Source of the DNA: Telopea speciosissima
Lineage: Eukaryota; Streptophyta; Magnoliopsida; Proteales; Proteaceae
Assembly (NCBI RefSeq): GCF_018873765.1
Contig: NC_057918.1
Coordinates: forward strand, 35,751,871 to 35,815,870
Length of the DNA stretch: 64,000 nt
Direction: 5' to 3'
The translations under genes and the position numbers were made by a program. The notes beneath the pieces are model-generated. The model was not told the origin of the DNA, did not search any database, and saw nothing but the letters and a program-made list of their open reading frames with translations. Of the stretch, positions 34,590 through 46,012 are shown piece by piece; position 1 is the first letter of the stretch, and each line of letters begins with the position of its first letter.

Positions 34590-35059
34590 TTTTTAATTTA
34601 CATTTGATACGGTGCGATGCAATCTTATCCTTATTGTATTAGTATTGATACCAACTGAACTATAGTTTTGGAAATCGGTATCAAATTGTTCGTATTGACC
34701 GATTCGTAATGATAGCCACATAGTCATTATAGATTGACTAATGCAAAACAAATATGATACTTTATGAAGAAATGTTATTTCTGGAATCAGGCTGATATGA
34801 CCCAATACAACTGATGCGTATCAATATCTAGACATTGATAAATGATAACTATAACCTTGGTCTATGTTCATCAATCAAACCTGATCTCAATACAATAGAA
34901 CTTTTTTTTTTTTTGGTAAACAATACAATAGAACATAAACACTGTATGATTAAATTTTGGCATCATATCAGTGTATCGATCAATATAATCTGATAACAAT
35001 ACTAAGCAAGTATTCTAAAATCTAGATTAGACAATAGAATCAAAAAATGATTTTTATAC
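34590..35059. other. Dispersed repeat DNA
   Basis: Degenerate ATCGGTATC, ATATGATAC and GATACCAACTGA motifs of the dispersed family. No gene is present. Confidence 0.4.
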
Positions 35060-35169
35060 GGTCGTGCACTTGCGTGGCTCCCATGCCTTTTTATGGGGGC
35101 TAAGGCAGTCATTTCTAGGCGACAGGGTGGTTTTTGTGTCTAGGTGTGGGAGCCACGCTAGGCGTGACC
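35060..35169. repeat. Foldback hairpin F5
   Basis: GGTCGTGCACTTGCGTGGCT then CCC at the left is complementary to GGGAGCCACGCTAGGCGTGA then CC at the right. It ends about 120 bp before the LARD array. Confidence 0.7.
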
Positions 35170-35282
35170 AGTTAGCATTCTCTCACCTAAAAAAAAAAAT
35201 TAACTGTTTAATTTGAAATTGGACTGATATGTTTTTATTTTGTAGATCCACATTGGTATCAAGATCGCCAATGACTGAATCG

Positions 35283-35287
35283 GTATC
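35283..35287. repeat. Left target-site duplication GTATC
   Basis: GTATC immediately precedes LTR1 and is identical to the 5 bp after LTR4. A 5-bp duplication is normal for LTR retrotransposon integration. Confidence 0.85.
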
Positions 35288-35583
35288 TGTTATACCCGCA
35301 CCCCGAGAGTATAATTAATTATTAATTCTTCCCCGTGACGTGTAGTTATCACTGCCACATATGCTGGTGAGTTGTTCTCACTGGTGGTCAAACCCAGCTA
35401 TAAAATTATTGACCATAGTACGAGTTTGCCTGTGGAAACTAGTCAGGACCACGGAGGTTGCACCTTGACATGTCAGGGGTAAGTAGTTGACCGAATTTGT
35501 TGTGTGCTTACTGCCCTCTCAAAGCCCTCGGAGTGTGGTCCAAAGGCCCTGACCTCATGGTGGGAACCACCTTCCTACTCGCA

Positions 35584-35612
35584 TCGGAGGCAAGGTTACT
35601 GGCTGCCTCCGA
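35584..35612 (+). repeat. LTR hairpin H1 (TCGGAGGCA stem)
   Basis: TCGGAGGCA and TGCCTCCGA form a 9-bp perfect stem with an 11-nt loop, starting 296 bp into LTR1. It recurs in the other three LTRs. Confidence 0.7.
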
Positions 35613-36409
35613 CCATGCATCCAATGCTGCTGACAAGGACTCTTGTGGGTGAGACCCTGTGGCTAAGGTGCTATTGGTGTCCCCGCCATGTTTGACCCTA
35701 CCCAAATAGACCCTAGGTTACACTTATGAGGCCTTATCCAAATATGAGGCCAATAAATGTGATTTTTTTTATATGAGAGAGATGGGTAAGACTATTCCTT
35801 AGTCTTTCTTTTTTTTTTCTTTTCTAACCTAATCGTGAAAGGAGAGGAGAGCTTTGAAGAGAGGAGGCAGCAAGGAGGAGAAGAAGGAGAAGAAGGAGGA
35901 GAAGAAGGAGAAGGAAGGGAAGAAGAAGAAGGAAACGGCTGCTGGGTTTGGAGCTTTAAAGAGGGCACATCTTGTGTATCTCAGACCAGGTAAGCTAAGT
36001 GCCCTTTTCCCCCCCTTTTTTCTCTCTTTCCCCCTTGCTCGTTTGAGCTTGGGTGGTTCTTTGGTTGCAGCCCCAAGATGGGGATTTCTTTTTGGAAACC
36101 CAAAGGGTTAGCTCGAGCCATGTGTAGTTTCCCCTTGTAGGATGCTATCCCAATTTCATTACAATCCTATAAAGACCTCTATTTGACCTCTTGCTGAATC
36201 TATTTGATTCTAAAGCTTCAACCACCAAAGAAAACCCCAAATCTGGATTTTTGAGCTTTTGATCCTTTAAACCCCCTTAAATCTTTGGATGTTGGGTGTT
36301 TCTAAGACCCAAATAGACTCCAAGACACCCCTCCCTTGTCCCTTGAGGCTTAGAGAACCAAATGGGACGACCCTGGGCTTTTAAAGACCTTGAAATCACA
36401 CTTGGGTTG

Positions 36410-36535
36410 CATCGGAGGCAAGGCTGCGTGAGTCCGATGTTTGCCTCCGATGTGTCCCCGAGCTCGCAGGAAGGTCGGAGGCAAGGTCGGAGGCAAGCCT
36501 GCTGAGTCCGACGTTGCCTCCGATGCAGTTTTTAA
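36410..36535 (+). repeat. LTR hairpin cluster H2 (CGGAGGCAAG / TTGCCTCCG)
   Basis: CATCGGAGGCAA and TTGCCTCCGATG form a 12-bp stem around CGTGAGTCCGATG. Two further GTCGGAGGCAAG copies then face TTGCCTCCGATGC. The block recurs in LTR2-LTR4, where its length varies at CTG/CAG positions. Confidence 0.75.
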
Positions 36536-37867
36536 GGCTTATAACTTATGTAAACTGTGGGGTTTCTCTATGAGGCCTCCCCTACACTCTCTCACACTCT
36601 TATTCACTTCCATAGGCGCCAACATATGTGCAATGGAGTGATTTTGAGCAGGAATCGTTGCGCTTATACAAATTCCATTTGAAGTAATTGGTGAGTGGGT
36701 TTGGGTGACTGTTTGAGCTTGTTTACTATTGCTTATTCATGCATTTATGAATTATATTGTGACATTATCATTCAAGCATGATTGCATATTTGCATTTATT
36801 CTTATTCGATGATGATGATTTGGATGATATGGATTTGTGTTGGGTTACGGTCGGAAGTACGGCACCGGAACCCCGAATTACGTGGAATTATATATTGCAT
36901 CTCATTCTTGTCTGTATGCGCCGTGTTGTGCTGGTACCCGGGTGTTAGATGGAATGGGACGTTGACACACCCGGATGTACCTCTCAACACGATAGGATTC
37001 ATGTAGTATATCTGTGGTTAGGCTCAGTTCCCTATGCTATGACCCTTACCAACAGGGGTTTAGGTGTTGGGTAGCCAGAGCACCTGCTGTCTGTGGAGAG
37101 TTAGAGAGGCCAGGCCAGGGGTAGTAATGGTTATCGGGGTCTGCCTCTGGGTGGTGATGACTACGACCGGCGCGGGCTCCATAGTAATAATTGAGGTTAC
37201 ATTGTGGTGAGAATGGAAGGATCCACAATGTCTTCCCGAGTTATTGCAGTAGCATATACCCATTGACTTAGCATTGTGTGTTAGGTGGTAAATGAATTAA
37301 TAATAGCATGCACCATGGACTATTTGTGATTGTGTGATTGTGCATCCCCTTTTCTCTCTCACTAGCTCGGTGGAGCTAACCCCCGTGTACACATTCTTTT
37401 TAGATTTTGATGCAGATGATTACTGTGGAGCCAGAGACCGTGACTGAGGATCATGGCGATGGTTGCCCATGATGATTGTGCCTACGGGCTGTATTGATAC
37501 TTGGGACTTGTTCCCTTCTTTTGTTTTTTTTTGGGGCCACGTGCCTTGTATAAATATTTATTATTATACTTGTTTTGGGGTAGTTATGCTATGGTCATTC
37601 GGGATATCCATCCAAACTATTTATGTATCACTTAGCCGTGTGAACATGAGGTAACTACTGTAAACGCTTCCGCTTATTTTATGATCGTTGGAAATGTAAT
37701 ATTCCTTTATCTTTCGCACTCTGATATTATTGTATTGTAATATTGGTTTATGACTGTGAGTTGGCCACTGCATCGAGATCCTGGCGGTGAGGTGGGATGA
37801 CGCGTGTCACCCCAATCATACCCTGATATTGTATTTTATCCCTTGTCGGGATAGGGGTGTGACAACA

Positions 37868-37879
37868 TGGTATCAGAGC
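37868..37879 (+). promoter_or_regulatory. Primer binding site 1
   Basis: TGGTATCAGAGC is complementary to the 3' end of plant initiator tRNA-Met. It lies 3 nt after LTR1. Confidence 0.9.
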
Positions 37880-38584
37880 AATGATGCTCTGCACCGACCA
37901 CAGTCTTGCGGACTCTTGATTTACTCTCCACAATTAGGTTCTAAATTAAAAATCTTCAAGAACATAAATGATTGTGTGCAGACATAGGAGAAGACTGATT
38001 GTGGTGAAACAAGGACTTAGAAGATAATAGGTAACATGGAACTTAGGACTTGAACCATAGGCTGTTAAGCTACAACAATGTAATTGCTTGGTTGAGTCTT
38101 AAGTAGGTCATAGATGGGAAATTATATGCTATAATTCATAAACACTAATGAATCAATCATAACTAAGCACAATTATCAGCAATGATTTAAACAAGAGAGA
38201 ATTAAGCAAATACATCGAGATACATATAAGATTAATTACAAATATCTAATTGTTCCAAATTTTCTTGGGAGGCAATCATATCCTTCCTATTTCAACATTC
38301 ATGATTTCATCTATTCCAATAAAAACATATGACCCCATCCTGCTCAATCAAAAGATACCAATCTAAACACTATAATTGTTTCAGATTCTCTGTTTGGGCA
38401 TAACTGTGCCTTTCCCAACTCAGAATGCAAGACCCCATTTGTTCCAATTCGAAGCTTTTGATTCTGGTTATCTCAGATTAAATATACAAGTCTACCATTT
38501 CTAAAAGTTCCTAGTTGTTCATCCTAAGACAAGAACTAGAAGAACTGATCCGAGATAACTTCAATTTGTTGAGAGAAAGCTGGG

Positions 38585-39219
38585 CTAGTCATTTGCACCA
38601 CCGCCACCACCGCGACCAAGAAAGGTATTGATGTCATCTACCCCTCTCTCGATACCCTCTAGGCGCCGAGTCTGGTCGAAGAGTTGCTTCGTGACCTCAT
38701 CGAAGCATCCACCACTCGCAGGTTCAGTCGCCTGATGGTCGTCAGAATGTCAATACCTCCCACCTGATGAAGGTATAGGGATTCCTTCTAGGTGAACAGT
38801 AGGTCTTCTCTTCCCCAATGGAGACATTGATAATGCCGGCCAACTGTGCTGCAGTGAAGGCTATAGGAACCCCCTTTACATACGAAACAACCCGATAGTT
38901 TTGTGTGCCCGGGTTCTCGGTGTTCAGATTTGCATAGAAATATCCGATGAGTTTTGGGTAATATGGTTCAGGGAGGTTGAGAATGTCGGTCCACCCCAAT
39001 GCCTCGAATCTCTGTTCCACATTGTATGCTTTGAGATCATCCAACACTACATTTTGCCCCTTCCACTATATTTTTGAAGCGGAAGTAGTCTTGATAAAGC
39101 TCTTGGTCCTCTATCTTTTGAAACCAAAGTGGATCTAGGACAGTTGGTGCAACTTGTTCCACGCATGCACGCCGTGTTCTTGGAGCCATTGATTGTTTTA
39201 ACCTGCAGCCAAAAGCCAA
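38585..39219 (-). pseudogene. Antisense transposon-protein gene, internal region 1
   Basis: Minus strand, so opposite to the host element. The frame reads MAPRTRRACVEQVAP (ATG at 39189) to FRFKNIVEG, then a frameshift near 39045, then LKAYNVEQRFEALGWTDILN, YYPKLIGYFYANL, VSYVKGVPIAFTAAQLAGII and YCSPRRNPYTF. After a second break near 38740 the C-terminus reads RRLEGIERGVDDINTFLGRG and ends GAND-stop. It is homologous to the gene at 17526-18674 (SFVKGVPIAF; LERIEKKLNDINTFL), but the ~150 residues between the YYxPxxNP and coiled-coil parts are deleted. An intron acceptor (GGCTGCAG) lies just before the first codons. Confidence 0.75.
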
Positions 39220-40299
39220 GTAGATAGCAAATTAATACCTTGAATGCTAAGGCCTAAGTAGATGATCAATGTAAGGTAATGGGGTTTAAAACCTAGCCTT
39301 TGATTCTTTTCCCAAGGCAATCAAGTTACAGCAGGATTCTTAGGCTAGAAATTTCTGATTTTTTTATCAAATTGTGATCTAAGAAGTTGGGAAAAAAGGG
39401 AATGCATGGCCACTATATGAATGCAATCATACATGATAGAGGTTAATGGCCAAATTATGCCTAGAAAGTAATATTTTATGCAAAACAGTGGGTTCAAGCA
39501 AGAAATGGGTTTATTCAATCATGGAGCATGCCTTGAACTTCAAAGAAATTTTTTTTAGATTTTGTGGTTGGAAGTTTGAATCTTGGGAAACAAGTAAATA
39601 TGATTTGTGATAACTCAGAAAATGTAAGCTAAGCCCTATCTAGTAAGACCGAATCAAATATGGCAAAAGAGAAGAGGAAAGATTCTAAGGATTTTATCAA
39701 CAATCATGTATACAAGAAAATATGTTTGAAGATAAGACATTGTGATAATTTTCTATGAGATTTTATGGCATGTAAAAGAACTAGATTTGAACTTGGAGAG
39801 TTTTCCCAAAATATTGTGAATTGAGGACTTTACCACAACCAAAACCTGAACATAATCCTAGTAAAATTCAACTAGACATGACAAACATAGCAACAATCTC
39901 TAAAATGTTTGCAAAGACTTGAAAATTTATAAAAGATGCAATAATCAAACGAGGATCCAACAACTTAGTGCCATCGATCAAATAGGGCTTGATTTACATC
40001 TAAAAACCCTAGTTCCGACCAATCGATTTTGGCATGGACTTGGTGTACATGGCCATGGGATTACAAGCAAAATCAAGACATGATCACAACTTGAGATGAT
40101 TCATCCCAAATCCAAGAAAGAGAAAGTAGGAATGAGAAGAAAGTCATATCATGAACAAGTAAGAGTTGAACCTTGAGGCTTAAGATTACAAGAAAACCAC
40201 CTAAGGGGAGCTTGAACGAAAGTCCCTGTAGAGCTTTTTCTCCCTGCGGTTATGTCCTTTTCTTTGGAGCCAAAAAATGCGTTTTAAAACTCGTGGCTC
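39220..40299. other. Non-coding internal region, part 1
   Basis: No gag, pol or other coding similarity on either strand. The same sequence recurs in internal regions 2 and 3. It would include the upstream region of the antisense gene. Confidence 0.5.
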
Positions 40300-40580
40300 T
40301 GTTTTGTTAAAATTCTACGAACAAACGAACGAACGGATCCACTTGTTGTGAATCCGCTCCGCACAAAACTCGAAATTATCATTTTAAAACTGTGCAGATC
40401 AACGAACGGATCCACACTCATGCATCCATTCATAGATCCGTTTGACTTCAACTCTCTCTGCCTTTGAGACTTCTGAGACCGGACGAATGAACGGATTTGC
40501 ATTCCACATCCGCCCGTTAATCCGCTCTACCTATTTTCACGGAGGAGTCACGAACGCACCCGGAATGCTGACGTCGCTTG
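40300..40580. repeat. GAACGGATCCAC / GGATCCGTT stem cluster in internal region 1
   Basis: CGAACGGATCCAC and GTGAATCCGCTC, CAACGAACGGATCCAC and ATAGATCCGTTTG, then GAACGGATTT and AATCCGCTC. These resemble the stems found in the LTR of the old reversed element (20638-20975), here moved into the internal region. Copies recur at about 47.1-47.35 kb and 53.85-54.1 kb. Confidence 0.6.
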
Positions 40581-42096
40581 TGAGTCCACCCGATTTCTTT
40601 TAAGATTTTGAGCCTATTTTGGAGACCTTTTGACCACACTTATATGTGATGATTATGTGCCTATACCCTAGATCGGACACCCCGTTGTGTGACCCATTGG
40701 TGGGAACCACCTAAGTCTAGTCAATACCTCGAATTGAAAGAGGTTAGGACTTGTACCCGACTGGACCAGCTAATAAAAAGTAGCAGGCATTGGTAACCTT
40801 TGTGACTCCTCTCTTACATAAAGGAAGAAGAGTTACCTTTGAGGATGAAGATCCTTAGACCCTATGAATGTAAGGACTCAAACCTTATGGATAGGGAAAC
40901 CTAAATCTATGCGGGTAGAGACCCTTAAGGGGGTGCGTAGAATCTAAACTTGTGGGTAGGTACTAGGAAAGGAAAGTAATAGGCTGGTTTGGGCTGTTTA
41001 TTTGAGTAAGCCATGAAGGTCACGTGTATTTGGAAGTCACTCATAACACCTCAAGCTAGTGATGACTCTATTTGGACTTTACTTGGTCCATCCAAACCTT
41101 GTTTAGACTCATAGAGGAAGTCCTACACCGTGATTCGACTTTCCAAAGAAAGGACTTAGCGAACCGCACGAGAACTTCTTGTTCTTGTGGATTGACCTAG
41201 ATGACAGATATGTCCATAGGGATTTGAATGTAATTATTGAATCTATGCCTACATATTGGTGTGATAAATATATATAGATATCCCTTAGAACCTTGGACTT
41301 GTGTGACGAGTGATTCTCTGGTACTACAAGTATGACTTACCTCGACCTTGCTGTGAAACTAGCTGGAGCCCTGACCTTGGTTGACCAAACCTTAGGGTAA
41401 TGAATAATGAATTTAATGACCGGATAGGTTAAATTATGGAGACTGCTTGAAGAGTTGACTTGGACAAAAGCTAGTAAAGGTTGTTGGTTCTCGAAAGAGG
41501 ACTGATGTGGACTCTTTCCTGTGGGATAACTGTGTTATAGGTTTAAAGGTTGTGAAAGCTAAAACTGAAGGATGTAACAAAACCTTCTCCAACGACAGAT
41601 ATGAATGGGGTAATGGATCACCAAATGCGTTCCCTCCGTACGGGAGTGAACAATAGGAGATTCCATCAATATTCCAAATCATTCTAAAGTTGGGTTAGGT
41701 AATGAGACAACCAGATGTGAAAGCCTTCAGAATGTGAACCCTATGTTGGGTCATGGACAGGTTAAATCCTGTAACCCAAGAATGACCAGAGTACTGAAGG
41801 CTAGAGTGGTATCACCCGATCTGGAAGATCTAGGGAACCTTTGTTCCTTGAGACTTAACTTAGTAGTTGGAACCCTGTTTTCCTAGGGTTATTGTGAACC
41901 ACACCCCGGTGGTAATGTGACCCTGTAAGGAAAAGAGAATTGTGGAACCTGACTTGCTGCGACATGTAGGCACTGCCTGATCTTGACCCGACCTTTGACT
42001 TAGTTTAAGATGTGGGTGACTTGGGATGTTGTTATCCAACAGCCCTTATCACTTGAGACCCTAGCTGCCTCAAATTTCGGGGACGAAATTTCTTGT
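40581..42096. other. Non-coding internal region, part 2
   Basis: No coding similarity. It contains a stretch of regularly phrased short motifs (CCTTATGGATAGGG, ATCCTTAGACCC) without clear periodicity. It leads into the polypurine tract through CGGGGACGAAATTTCTTG. Confidence 0.45.
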
Positions 42097-42109
42097 AAGG
42101 TGGGGAGAA
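42097..42109 (+). promoter_or_regulatory. Polypurine tract 1
   Basis: AAGGTGGGGAGAA directly abuts LTR2. It is the expected plus-strand primer. Confidence 0.85.
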
Positions 42110-44657
42110 TGTTATACCCGCACCCCAGGAGTATAATTAATTATTAATTCTTCCCCGTGGCGTGTAGTTATCACTGCCACGTATGCCGGTGAGTTGTTCT
42201 CACTGGTGGTCAAACCCAGCTATATTGACCATAGTACGAGGTTGCCTGTGGAAACTAGTCGGGACCACGGAGGTTGCACCTTGACGTGTCAGGGGTAAGT
42301 AGTTGACCAAATTTTGTTGTGTGCTTACTGCCCTCTCAAAGCCCTCGAAGTGTGGTCCAAAGGCCCTGACCTCTTATGGTGGGAACCACCTTCCTACTCG
42401 CATCGGAGGCAAGGTTACTGGCTGCCTCCGACCCTACATCCAATGCTGCTAACAAGGACCCTTGTGGGTGAGACCCTGTGGCTAAGGTGCTATTGGTGCC
42501 CTGCCATGTTTGACCCTACCCAAATAGACCCTAGGTTACACTTATGAGGCCTTATCCAAATAGGCCAATAAATGTGATTTCTATATGAGAGAGAGGGGTA
42601 AGACTATTCCTTAGTCTTTCTTTTTTTCTTTCTCTTTCCTAACCTAATCGTGAAAGGAGAGGAGAGCTTTGAAGAGAGGAGGCGGCAAGGAGGAGAAGAA
42701 GGAGAAGGAAGGGAAGAAGAAGAAGGAAATGGCTGCTGGGTTTGGAGCTTTAAAGAGGGTACATCGTGTGTACCTCAAACCAGGTAAGCCAAGTGCCCTT
42801 TTCCCCCATTTTTCTCTCTTCCCCCTTGCTCGTTTGAGCTTGGGTGGGTCGTTGGTTGCAGCCCCAAGATGGGGATTTCTTTTTGGAAACCCAAAGGGTT
42901 AGCTCGAGCCATGTGTAGTTTCCCCTTGTAGGATGCTATCCCATTTCATTACAATCCTATAAAGACCTCTATTTGACCTCTTGCTGAATCTATTTGATTC
43001 TAAAGCTTCAACCACCAAAGAAAACCCCAAATCTGGATTTTTGAGCTTTTGATCCTTTAAACCCCCTTAAATCTTTGAATGTTGGGTGTTTCTAAGACCC
43101 AAATAGACTCCAAGACACCCCTCCCTTGTCCCTTGAGGCTTAGAGAACCAAATGGGACGACCCTGGGCTTTTAAAGACCTTGAAATCACACTTGGGTTGC
43201 ATCGGAGGCAAGACTGCGTGAGTCCGATGTTTGCCTCCGATGTGTCCTGAGCCTGCAGGGAAGGTCGGAGGCAAGGTCGGAGGCAAGCCTGCTGAGTCCG
43301 ACGTTGCCTCCGATGCAGTTTTTAAGGCTTATAACTTATGTAAACTGTGGGGTTTCTCTATGAGGCCTCCCCTACACTCTCTCACACTCTTATTCACTTC
43401 CATAGGCGCCAACATATGTGCAATGGAGTGATTTTGAGCAGGAATCGTTGCGCTTATACAAATTCCATTTGAAGTAATTGGTGAGTGGGTTTGGGTGACT
43501 GTTTGAGCTTGTTTACTATTGCTTATTCATGCATTTATGAATTATATTGTGACATTATCATTCAAGCATGATTGCATATTTGCATTTATTCTTATTCGAT
43601 GATGATGATTTGGATGATATGGATTTGTGTTGGGTTACGGTGCCGGGAAGTACTGGCACCGGAACCCCCGAATTACGTGGAATTATATATTGCATCTCAT
43701 TCTTGTCTGTATGCGCCGTGTTGTGCTGGTACCCGGGTGTTAGATGGAATGGGACGTTGACACACCCGGATGTACCTCTCAACACGATAGGATTCATGTA
43801 GTATATCTGTGGTTAGGCTCAGTTCCCTATGCTATGACCCTTACCAACAGGGGTTTAGGTGTTGGGTAGCCAGAGCACCTGCTGTCTGTGGAGAGTTAGA
43901 GAGGCCAGGCCAGGGGTAGTAATGGTTATCGGGTCCGCCTCGGGTGGTGATGACTACGACCGGCGCGGCTCCATAGTAATAATTGAGGTTACATTGTGGT
44001 GAGAATGGAAGGATCCACAATGTCTTCCCGAGTTATTGCAGTAGCATATACCCATTGACTTAGCATTGTGTGTTAGGTGGTAAATGAATTAATAATAGCA
44101 TGCACCATGGACTATTTGTGATTGTGTGATTGTGCATCCCCTTTTCTCTCTCACTAGCTCGGTGGAGCTAACCCCCGTGTACACATTCTTTTTAGATTTT
44201 GATGCAGATGATTACTGTGGAGCCAGAGACCGTGACTGAGGATCATGGCGATGGTTGCCCATGATGATTGTGCCTACGGGCTGTATTGATACTTGGGACT
44301 TGTTCCCTTCTTTTTTTTTTTTTTTGGGGCCACGTGCCTTGTATAAATATTTATTATTATACTTGTTTTGGGGTAGTTATGCTATGGTCATTCGGGATAT
44401 CCATCCAAACTATTTATGTATCACTTAGCCGTGTGAACATGAGGTAACTACTGTAAACGCTTCCGCTTATTTTATGATCGTTGGAAATGTAATATTCCTT
44501 TATCTTTCGCACTCTGATATTATTGTATTGTAATATTGGTTTATGACTGTGAGTTGGCCACTGCATCGAGATCCTGGCGGTGAGGTGGGATGACGCGTGT
44601 CACCCCAATCATACCCTGATATTGTATTTTATCCCTTGTCGGGATAGGGGTGTGACA
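42110..44657 (+). mobile_element. LTR2 of the array
   Basis: 2,548 bp. It shares with LTR3, but not with LTR1 or LTR4, variants such as GGGTACATCGTGTGTACCTC near 42755. It acts as 3' LTR for internal region 1 and 5' LTR for internal region 2. Confidence 0.9.
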
Positions 44658-44660
44658 ACA

Positions 44661-44672
44661 TGGTATCAGAGC
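44661..44672 (+). promoter_or_regulatory. Primer binding site 2
   Basis: TGGTATCAGAGC, 3 nt after LTR2. Confidence 0.9.
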
Positions 44673-45377
44673 AATGATGCTCTGCACCGACCACAGTCTT
44701 GCGGACTCTTGATTTACTCTCCACAATTAGGTTCTAAATTAAAAATCTTCAAGAACATAAATGATTGTGTGCAGACATAGGAGAAGACTGATTGTGGTGA
44801 AACAAGGACTTAGAAGATAATAGGTAACATGGAACTTAGGACTTGAACCATAGGCTGTTAAGCTACAACAATGTAATTGCTTGGTTGAGTCTTAAGTAGG
44901 TCATAGATGGGAAATTATATGCTATAATTCATAAACACTAATGAATCAATCATAACTAAGCACAATTATCAGCAATGATTTAAACAAGAGAGAATTAAGC
45001 AAATACATCGAGATACATATAAGATTAATTACAAATATCTAATTGTTCCAAATTTTCTTGGGAGGCAATCATATCCTTCCTATTTCAACATTCATGATTT
45101 CATCTATTCCAATAAAAACATATGACCCCATCCTGCTCAATCAAAAGATACCAATCTGAACACTATAATTGTTTCAGATTCTCTGTTTGGGCATAACTGT
45201 GCCTTTCCCAACTCAGAATGCAAGACCCCATTTGTTCCAATTCGAAGCTTTTGATTCTGGTTATCTCAGATTAAATATACAAGTCTACCATTTCTAAAAG
45301 TTCCTAGTTGTTCATCCTAAGACAAGAACTAGAAGAACTGATCCGAGATAACTTCAATTTGTTGAGAGAAAGCTGGG

Positions 45378-46012
45378 CTAGTCATTTGCACCACCGCCAC
45401 CACCGCGACCAAGAAAGGTATTGATGTCATCTACCCCTCTCTCGATACCCTCTAGGCGCCGAGTCTGGTCGAAGAGTTGCTTCGTGATCTCATCGAAGCA
45501 TCCACCACTCGCAGGTTCAGTCGCCTGATGGTCGTCAGAATGTCAATACCTCCCACCTGATGAAGGTATAGGGATTCCTTCTAGGTGAACAGTAGGTCTT
45601 CTCTTCCCCAATGGAGACATTGATAATGCCGGCCAACTGTGCTGCAGTGAAGGCTATAGGAACCCCCTTTACATACGAAACAACCCGATAGTTTTGTGTG
45701 CCCGGGTTCTCGGTGTTCAGATTTGCATAGAAATGCCTGATGAGTTTTGGGTAATATGGTTCAGGGAGGTTGAGAATGTCAGTCCACCCCAATGCCTCGA
45801 ATCTCTGTTCCACATTGTATGCTTTGAGATCATCCAACACTACATTTCACCCCTTCCACTATATTTTTGAAGCGGAAGTAGTCTTGATAAAGCTCTTGGT
45901 CCTCTATCTTTTGAAACCAAAGTGGATCTAGGACAGTTGGTGCAACTTGTTCCACGCATGCACGCCGTGTTCTTGGAGCCATTGATTGTTTTAACCTGCA
46001 GCCAAAAGCCAA
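45378..46012 (-). pseudogene. Antisense transposon-protein gene, internal region 2
   Basis: Same structure as in region 1, with the same two breaks, so these predate amplification. Differences include VEGVKCSVG for VEGAKCSVG and KLIRHFYANL for KLIGYFYANL. Confidence 0.75.

Larger units (their letters stand above)
35288..37864 (+). mobile_element. LTR1 of the array
   Basis: 2,577 bp, TG...CA. It has private differences from the other LTRs, such as CCCCGAGAG for CCCCAGGAG near its start and an extra AAGGAGGAG-type block near 35890. A TATATGAGAGAG motif near 35770 could be the core promoter. A CAG|GTAAGC donor (35990) and TTGGTTGCAG acceptor (36070) delimit a possible 81-nt leader intron. Confidence 0.88.

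Noticed and set aside
35854-36111. Lys/Glu-rich frame in each LTR (also at 42669, 49456 and 56225).
   Set aside because: It starts at TTG, not ATG, consists of an AAGGAG repeat run, and crosses the candidate leader intron. No homology was recognised.
36782-37006. 74-codon frame in LTR1 with hydrophobic start and relatives in LTR2-LTR4.
   Set aside because: The frame differs between copies because of small gaps, and no conserved protein is maintained.
37748-37933. 61-66 codon frames across the LTR1/internal junction, repeated at 44541 and 51310.
   Set aside because: They run over the LTR end and primer binding site, which are non-coding by function. Recurrence only reflects the tandem array.
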